Assembly (NCBI GenBank): GCA_013375405.1
Contig: JABXJU010000167.1
Span: 1-10,017 of the forward strand
DNA from: Candidatus Helarchaeota archaeon
GTDB taxonomy: Archaea; Asgardarchaeota; Lokiarchaeia; Helarchaeales; HEL-GB-A
Length of the DNA: 10,017 nucleotides
Direction of reading: 5' to 3'
Positions 6,161-10,017 of this stretch are shown here, in pieces; position 1 is the first letter of the stretch, and each line of letters starts with the position of its first letter. The notes under the pieces are model-generated. The model saw only the letters and a program-made list of their open reading frames with translations. It did not search any database and was not told the DNA's origin. The translations under genes and the position numbers were made by a program.

Positions 6161-7213
6161 GTGATAGTTCACATTCCAGAGGAACCATTAACGAAATGTA
6201 AAGGATTGGTGCAAGAATTTCAGAAATCCCAGTCAGATTTCAAAGAACTAGGGGGATACCTAGTTGGGATCTATGATGGCGACTTTACAATTAAAGAATT
6301 TCTCTTGGATACTAATGCTGAAGCAACAGGCACACGTATAAAGTTAAGCGCTGACTGTTTTCAGCAAGTGGAACAAGCGCTCGCAAAGCAGCCGGCTTTT
6401 ATTTATATTGGTACGTGGCATGTGCATCCAGGAAAATCGAAACCAATCTATTCACACACCGATGAATCTACGCTTTTTTTAGAAAAATTGGTCATAAAAA
6501 CAGATAATCCGAAAGAATTCCAGTGTCCCCGCATTCATCTTATTTTTAGTGAGGATTTATCAGAAATCTCAGCATTCACCATGCGTGTTGAGCTTGATTA
6601 TCATTTGAGTGATTATTGGAAATCGGAAAAAGATATAGGTGATGGTGATCTGGACCGAATTGAGAAAATGACGGAAGGCCTCCAAAAGATTAAACAAGAA
6701 TTTCAACGGTATAAAAAAAATCCAAAGGTTGAGATTTTAGATGCGTGCTTTTCTGAATTAGGAGAAGTTCGTGATGAACTTGATCAATTAATTGATCTCG
6801 TAGAAACGATATTAGATTTTCAAGAAATTCTTCAGATAATTCAAAAAAATAAGAAGAAAATTGAAACGCAAGTTAAATCTAAAATTCATAAGGGGCAGTT
6901 ATTAGGAATTATAATTTTGAATGAAAAAGAAAGCGTTGATCTTGCTGAATACCGCCCCCATTTAATTACGGATCATCAAGATGATGGAACACTGCTTGGT
7001 TTTTGGCGACATTTCTCGATGGAACACCCTCCAATTGAACTGCAAGAAATTTTCTTTTCTAACTTCTATAATAAAATCCAATCGAACGCCAATCCCTCAT
7101 ATATTTATGTCATGTCAGACCCCACTGGTATCAAATTTTTTGATTTAACCATGACAGAATTTACAGGGATCTCATTTAACGAGGTGGAAATTGCTCAAAC
7201 GGAGATGGATTAA
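6161..7213 (+). CDS. JAB/MPN (JAMM) metallopeptidase, probable deubiquitinase of the operon
   Basis: This 350-residue protein probably is a zinc isopeptidase that trims the modifier's LKHI tail and may release it from targets. The N-terminal JAMM domain (about 1-150) has the catalytic Glu29 in ELGGYLVG. It also has the metal site H87-x-H89-P with S98-x-x-D101; the second His to Ser spacing is eight residues, one more than in AMSH. A charged helical, probably coiled-coil region spans about 160-245. The C-terminal third (about 245-340: GQLLGIIILNE, TLLGFWRHF, SYIYVMSDP, FFDLTM) repeats the strand pattern of the N-terminal domain without metal ligands, and may be a degenerate second MPN domain. 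GTG start at 6161 with SD GAGGA close upstream. Its stop abuts the E1 start, implying co-translation. Its position corresponds to bilC in Bil operons. Confidence 0.88.
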   Translation: MIVHIPEEPLTKCKGLVQEFQKSQSDFKELGGYLVGIYDGDFTIKEFLLDTNAEATGTRIKLSADCFQQVEQALAKQPAFIYIGTWHVHPGKSKPIYSHTDESTLFLEKLVIKTDNPKEFQCPRIHLIFSEDLSEISAFTMRVELDYHLSDYWKSEKDIGDGDLDRIEKMTEGLQKIKQEFQRYKKNPKVEILDACFSELGEVRDELDQLIDLVETILDFQEILQIIQKNKKKIETQVKSKIHKGQLLGIIILNEKESVDLAEYRPHLITDHQDDGTLLGFWRHFSMEHPPIELQEIFFSNFYNKIQSNANPSYIYVMSDPTGIKFFDLTMTEFTGISFNEVEIAQTEMD

Positions 7214-8299
7214 ATGAAAGTGCTCTTTCAAAATGCAGATACCGGGGATAACTTTGAACATGATATAATCGAGAAAGAGCTGCGTATTCGAGATATTGCT
7301 ATCCAAATAATGAAAAAATATGAAATCAAAAAACCTCCATTTTTTTTCACTATTATGAAGGAAAATCCAACTAAAGAAACAATCCTCGAGGAAGATGATG
7401 TATTAAGCACAATTATTGAGAAGAAATTAGATGAAAAAACTCCTATATGGTTTCGATCTTCTGAACTACACCCCGACATGGTATATAAATTAAGAACTGA
7501 ACGATTTGAGATGTCAGGGTATAAACTTATAGAGATTGGTCAGAAATCTGTATTGATTGCAGGTATTGGGTTGATTGGCGCTGACTTAGCGGCCCATTGT
7601 GCCACGATCGGGGTCAAAAAGATTTTTGTGTTAGATTATGGTTCGGTCGATTGGTACAACATATATAGACAGATCCTATATTACAAAAAAGATGTCTTTC
7701 GACCAAAAGTCGAGGTCGCCCGGGAAAATCTCGAAGAATTAGGCGGGCTAGAAGTTATTCCAATTCGTATTGAAATCCCGAGTTTTATATCGAGTTATAA
7801 TAATCCTAAACTGATTGAAGACGCTTTGAGTCAAATTGAATCCTACGTTAAGAAGGCTGATTATATCATCACCGCACTCGATACTTTTAGCGCACGAATG
7901 ACAATTCAAACATTAGCGTTAGCGAATGACAAAACTTTAATCAATACTGCTGCAGGCCTTATTGGTGGAGTCGTCCAACTTGTTCGTCCTAATGTTGATC
8001 CTTGTTTAGCTTGTGGCGTTTATTTTGAACGAACCCAAGATATCGGGGCCTGCACCTTAGCAACATTTGGCACCCCCAAAATTATTGCTGGGCTTACAAT
8101 TGATTTACTATTAGATGTCATTGAAGATCGCGTTGTTGAATTCAATCATATTAAGTTTACCCCGAATTATGAACTTGAAAAAGGCTTTTTTGAAAAGGGG
8201 TCGTCTTGCATCTTCTGTGATTCCCCCAATGGTATAATTGACTCCTTCCAAAAGAAAAATAAAAAACCATTGTTAGATTGGCTGTTCAAAACGTCCTAA
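7214..8299 (+). CDS. E1-like (ThiF/MoeB fold) activating enzyme with N-terminal beta-grasp-like region
   Basis: This 361-residue E1-like protein would adenylate the modifier's C-terminal Gly with ATP and pass it to a Cys. Residues 1-80 form a separate small domain (MKVLFQNADTG, helix IRDIAIQIMKKY, then strands), consistent with a beta-grasp fold. The Rossmann domain starts near 105 with GIGLIG (117-122), then LDYGSVD (Asp141), N-x-x-RQ (149-153), Lys165 and ALD-x4-R (Asp223, Arg228). Zinc-binding pairs are C264-x-x-C267 and C332-x-x-C335. The candidate catalytic Cys280 lies in DIGACTLATFGTPKIIAG, matching the MoeB/ThiF Cys position. There is no C-terminal ubiquitin-fold domain, so E2 recruitment may use the N-terminal domain. 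ATG immediately follows the JAB stop. Corresponds to bilD by position; a stand-alone MoeB-like sulfurtransferase activator is less likely given its neighbours. Confidence 0.9.
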   Translation: MKVLFQNADTGDNFEHDIIEKELRIRDIAIQIMKKYEIKKPPFFFTIMKENPTKETILEEDDVLSTIIEKKLDEKTPIWFRSSELHPDMVYKLRTERFEMSGYKLIEIGQKSVLIAGIGLIGADLAAHCATIGVKKIFVLDYGSVDWYNIYRQILYYKKDVFRPKVEVARENLEELGGLEVIPIRIEIPSFISSYNNPKLIEDALSQIESYVKKADYIITALDTFSARMTIQTLALANDKTLINTAAGLIGGVVQLVRPNVDPCLACGVYFERTQDIGACTLATFGTPKIIAGLTIDLLLDVIEDRVVEFNHIKFTPNYELEKGFFEKGSSCIFCDSPNGIIDSFQKKNKKPLLDWLFKTS

Positions 8300-8366
8300 C
8301 TATTAATTAAGAAAATATTAAAATTTGAATTGCAAGAGAAGTTCTGGTAGATTTCAAAATTTTTCG

Positions 8367-8375
8367 TATATAAAA
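8367..8375 (+). promoter_or_regulatory. Putative TATA box for the ATC-hydrolase-like gene
   Basis: TATATAAAA at 8367-8375 is followed about 25 bases later by the start of a short leader before the ATGs at 8432 and 8444. The surrounding 8340-8380 is T-rich and may also end transcription of the E1 operon. Position and motif are the only support. Confidence 0.45.
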
Positions 8376-8443
8376 TTTTTATAGGATTTCTGAGAAATCA
8401 AGGGATATAATAATTCAGTTTGAAGCTTATCATGGTGGAGATC

Positions 8444-8908
8444 ATGGACGAAAAAATGAAAGATCTTTGTTCGGTGATATATATGGGACTCGCAATGACG
8501 ACCGTCGAGGTTCTCCGCGAGGATATGGGGCTTGCGCGTGCAATAGAAACATCCTCCAAAACTTGGCAAAGGTTCGGGAACTATATAGCACCAATTCTCG
8601 AAGAAAAATATGGATTGACTGAGAAAACTATTCCTAAAATAACAGAGATGCTAAACTCATTTTTAAAGGATATACTATGTTTCGAATCATCTATCTCCGA
8701 ATCTTCAGATGCAAAAAGTGTCATTATCGTTAAACCTTGTCTTGAATGGACTAAATTTAAGGAAAAACACCTTCCACCCCTCTGCTATCGTATGTGCTAT
8801 CCTATGATTGAAAGTATTGTCAAACAATTAAATATGGATATTAATTTTCAGTCGGGTGCCCAAATGCGACAAGGTGCAGATCGCTGCGAATTAGTTCTTA
8901 CAAAATAA
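8444..8908 (+). CDS. Small cysteine-containing protein, ATC-hydrolase-like (PF14196) candidate
   Basis: This soluble protein of about 154 residues has a helical first half and a Cys-marked second half: KPCLEW, LCYRMCYP and a terminal GADRCELVL. This order (Cys-Pro-like motif, central Cys pair, then G-x-x-x-C near the C-terminus) resembles the L-2-amino-thiazoline-4-carboxylic acid hydrolase family and related small-molecule sensor proteins such as V4R domains. Which of these applies is not settled, and no substrate can be named. The reading frame opens at a TTG (8420), with ATGs at 8432 and 8444. I chose 8444 because GGTGGAG ends three bases before it. The gene appears independent of the upstream operon (own TATA, 144-base gap) and is followed by a T-rich terminator. 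Confidence 0.6.
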   Translation: MDEKMKDLCSVIYMGLAMTTVEVLREDMGLARAIETSSKTWQRFGNYIAPILEEKYGLTEKTIPKITEMLNSFLKDILCFESSISESSDAKSVIIVKPCLEWTKFKEKHLPPLCYRMCYPMIESIVKQLNMDINFQSGAQMRQGADRCELVLTK

Positions 8909-8913
8909 ATGAA

Positions 8914-8940
8914 TCTCTCTTTTCTGCCTCTTTTTTTTTT
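8914..8940 (+). terminator. T-rich terminator after the ATC-hydrolase-like gene
   Basis: Starting six bases after the stop codon, the plus strand is pyrimidine-rich and ends in ten consecutive T at 8931-8940. Such tracts terminate archaeal transcription without a hairpin. Confidence 0.65.
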
Positions 8941-9044
8941 GAAGAAAATACCCCCTACTCCCAAAAACAAGTTTCTAAGATTTCCATTTTCATTAATACT
9001 CTTTAATTTATTTGCCTTAAAATGCCTACAGCTCTAGAAAAATA

Positions 9045-9052
9045 TTTAAATA
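9045..9052 (+). promoter_or_regulatory. TATA box of the PadR-type regulator gene
   Basis: TTTAAATA at 9045-9052 in an A/T-rich context predicts transcription start near 9070-9076. This lies within the TACGTAG repeats and about 30 bases before the likely start codon. Confidence 0.55.
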
Positions 9053-9058
9053 AAACTG

Positions 9059-9087
9059 CTACGTAGATTCTACGTAGCAATACGTAG
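9059..9087 (+). promoter_or_regulatory. Triple TACGTAG operator-like repeat
   Basis: The heptamer TACGTAG occurs at 9060-9066, 9071-9077 and 9081-9087, spaced 11 and 10 bases apart, about one DNA turn. The first two are the self-palindrome CTACGTAG (9059-9066 and 9070-9077), separated by ATT, and together form a larger inverted repeat. The array begins seven bases after the TATA box and covers the predicted transcription start of the PadR gene. It is well placed to be an autoregulatory operator; binding by PadR itself is inferred. Confidence 0.6.
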
Positions 9088-9103
9088 CAAAAAAAGGTGA
9101 CTT

Positions 9104-9598
9104 ATAATCGCAAAAATAGATTATTTAATACTAGCAAGTTTAAAAGATGGAGTAAAAAACGGTAAGGAAATAATGTTCGAATTAAACACGGAATTTGGAT
9201 TCTTTTGGCAAGCTAAGACTTCAATGGTATATCCTGCATTGCGAAAATTGAAAAATCGTGGATTAATAAGAGAAAATGAAGAAAAATCTGATGAAAGTAT
9301 TATAACTTCTAAATATTACGAATTGACTGAAGAAGGATTACAAAAATTACAGAAATTTCGCAGACCCTTTCATCCGCCCTTCCCTTTCTTTCAAGGTCAT
9401 AAGTTTAAGCCTCCCTCATCTCCGTTTATAAGATTTCAATTTTGGGAGAAATTTGTTGATGCTGATACAATAATAGAGAAAATAATATCATATAGAGAAC
9501 ATCTAATAAAAGAATTAGAACGGATCGATGAAAAAATACAAGAATTAAGAGAAAGTGAAGAATATAAAGAGGTCTTCCATAATCTTGATATCCAATAA
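9104..9598 (+). CDS. PadR-family transcriptional regulator, non-AUG start
   Basis: This winged-helix DNA-binding regulator has about 164 residues. The PadR domain starts with IDYLILASLKDG, followed by K-EI-x-x-ELN, the recognition region TSMVYPALRKLKNRGLI and the wing YYELTEEGLQKL. A Pro/Phe-rich linker (PFHPPFPFF) leads to a C-terminal helix (about 124-160) that probably dimerises. The first in-frame ATG (9173) would delete the first helix, so the true start lies upstream. The frame is closed by TGA at 9098. Candidates are ATA at 9104 or ATC at 9107, next to the SD-like AAAGGTGA at 9093-9100. No ATG, GTG or TTG exists between 9101 and 9172 in frame. The repeats upstream suggest autoregulation, and the downstream acyl-CoA dehydrogenase gene is a possible target. 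A base error is an alternative explanation for the missing start. Confidence 0.82.
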   Translation: MIAKIDYLILASLKDGVKNGKEIMFELNTEFGFFWQAKTSMVYPALRKLKNRGLIRENEEKSDESIITSKYYELTEEGLQKLQKFRRPFHPPFPFFQGHKFKPPSSPFIRFQFWEKFVDADTIIEKIISYREHLIKELERIDEKIQELRESEEYKEVFHNLDIQ

Positions 9599-9728
9599 GT
9601 GATTGAAATGATTCTGAGAAAAAAACTTAAAATGGGTGTTGATTTTGAGTCACACATGGGCTGAAATTCCGAAAGATATTCCAGGAAGATTTATTTTGGA
9701 AATAATCAAATTCAGAAAGGTGTAATAG

Positions 9729-10017
9729 ATGGTTGATATTAGTAATATTAAAAACATTGCAGTAATTGGAGCTGGGTTGATGGGCGGTTATATTGCCCAA
9801 CTTGCTTTATTAGCTGGTTTTGAGAAGGTAACACTAAACGATGTAAAAATGGAATTGATTGAAAAATGTGTGGACCGAATTGAAAATGGAGCCTATGAGA
9901 AAAAAGAGGGCTTAAGAGCGATTGAGTCTGCTGGAAAATTAGGAGAGGGAATAACAACCGATATTCTTTTGGGAAGATTAGGAAAAGAAGTAGATTTAGC
10001 AAAAGCTGTTGAAGATG
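9729..10017 (+). CDS. 3-hydroxyacyl-CoA dehydrogenase, N-terminal part (runs off the window)
   Basis: Ninety-six codons of an NAD-binding 3-hydroxyacyl-CoA dehydrogenase are visible. The enzyme would oxidise 3-hydroxyacyl-CoA to 3-ketoacyl-CoA, as in beta-oxidation or butyrate-type pathways. The Rossmann fold opens with IAVIGAGLMGGYIAQLA (residues 10-26, motif GxGxMG), followed by the second strand VTLNDVK, whose Asp38 fits NAD preference. The remainder of the visible part is the helical connection to strand 3. The ATG at 9729 is preceded by AAAGGTG, six bases upstream. The 130-base gap after the PadR gene holds TTTATTTT near 9690 as a weak TATA candidate. Co-regulation by PadR is possible but unproven. 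The 3' end is cut by the window edge. Confidence 0.88.
   Translation, partial: MVDISNIKNIAVIGAGLMGGYIAQLALLAGFEKVTLNDVKMELIEKCVDRIENGAYEKKEGLRAIESAGKLGEGITTDILLGRLGKEVDLAKAVED

Larger units (their letters stand above)
5468..8299 (+). other. Four-gene ubiquitin-like conjugation operon (Ubl, E2-like, JAB, E1), Bil-like order
   Basis: Four same-strand genes are packed with overlap or tiny gaps: Ubl and E2 overlap by 8 bases, E2 to JAB has an 11-base gap, and JAB and E1 abut (TAA-ATG). Order and content match the bacterial Bil antiviral operons (modifier, E2, JAMM peptidase, E1), in which modifier is attached to phage proteins. They differ from the Ub-E1-E2-RING-Rpn11 clusters known in some archaea, because no RING protein is present. 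The grouping is seen directly; a defence role is an inference by analogy. Confidence 0.75.

Noticed and set aside
7228..7479. Minus-strand frame, Ser/Ile-rich
   Set aside because: Antisense of the E1 N-terminal domain; composition typical of a shadow frame.
5468..8299. Canonical archaeal Ub-E1-E2-RING-Rpn11 cluster
   Set aside because: No RING gene; gene order and modifier differ, and the order matches Bil operons instead.
7214..8299. MoeB/ThiF for molybdopterin or thiamine sulfur transfer
   Set aside because: Active-site architecture is shared, but the gene is translationally joined to a JAMM peptidase and an E2-like gene, and has an extra N-terminal domain.
8354..8569. Minus-strand 71-codon frame
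   Set aside because: Overlaps the start of the ATC-hydrolase-like gene and its promoter; no SD or recognisable motif.
9058..9090. CRISPR-like or mobile-element repeat at the TACGTAG copies
   Set aside because: Units are only seven bases with 3-4-base gaps and sit exactly at a promoter, so an operator is the simpler reading.
9608..9664. A 19-codon ATG-to-TGA frame between PadR and the dehydrogenase
   Set aside because: No SD and no conserved feature; too short to support.
9436..10002. Minus-strand frames at 9436-9657 and 9748-10002
   Set aside because: Antisense of the PadR C-terminal helix and of the hydroxyacyl-CoA dehydrogenase Rossmann fold.

Overview
The window looks archaeal, most likely Asgard. 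Evidence is a eukaryote-like Ras/Rab-type small GTPase, a ubiquitin-type conjugation operon, TTTAAATA-type TATA elements upstream of several genes, T-rich 3' ends and Shine-Dalgarno (SD) motifs such as GGAGGT and AAGGAGAT. The lineage is an inference; there is no rRNA marker here. The first ten bases match the 3' end of the standard Illumina adapter, so position 1 is probably a physical contig end in a metagenome assembly.

Layout. 1-442 (-): start of a secreted protein with 54-residue repeats, cut by the contig edge and much richer in GC than the rest. 663-2126 (-): multi-spanning membrane protein resembling DUF6159, with a C-terminal zinc ribbon. 2286-3425 (-): small GTPase preceded by an MJ0936/YfcE-type phosphodiesterase. 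3529-4323 (+): TPR protein, divergent from the phosphodiesterase. 4338-5315 (-): DUF72/YecE protein, convergent with the TPR gene. 5468-8299 (+): four-gene operon Ubl, E2-like, JAB/JAMM peptidase, E1-like. 8444-8908 (+): small cysteine-containing protein resembling the ATC-hydrolase family. 9104-9598 (+): PadR-type regulator. 9729-10017 (+): start of a 3-hydroxyacyl-CoA dehydrogenase, cut by the window end.

The centrepiece is 5468-8299. Its gene order (ubiquitin-like modifier, E2, JAMM deubiquitinase, E1) is the same as in the bacterial antiviral Bil operons (bilA-bilB-bilC-bilD), here in a probable archaeon. No RING E3 is present. The modifier ends in Gly-Gly plus four residues that a JAMM peptidase could trim. 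The E1 has its nucleotide-binding and catalytic residues and an extra N-terminal beta-grasp-like region. The E2-like protein is the surprise: where E2s have HPN...Cys it has DVC...Asn, so Cys and Asn appear exchanged. The codons for the modifier's Gly-Gly also form the SD for the E2 gene, which seems to begin at a non-AUG codon (AUA). The PadR gene also lacks an in-frame ATG/GTG/TTG at the expected start of homology.

Gene-free stretches are all below 300 bases. The larger ones (443-662, 2127-2285, 5316-5467, 8300-8443, 8909-9103, 9599-9728) hold putative promoters and T-rich terminators. No tRNA, rRNA, CRISPR array or insertion sequence was seen.
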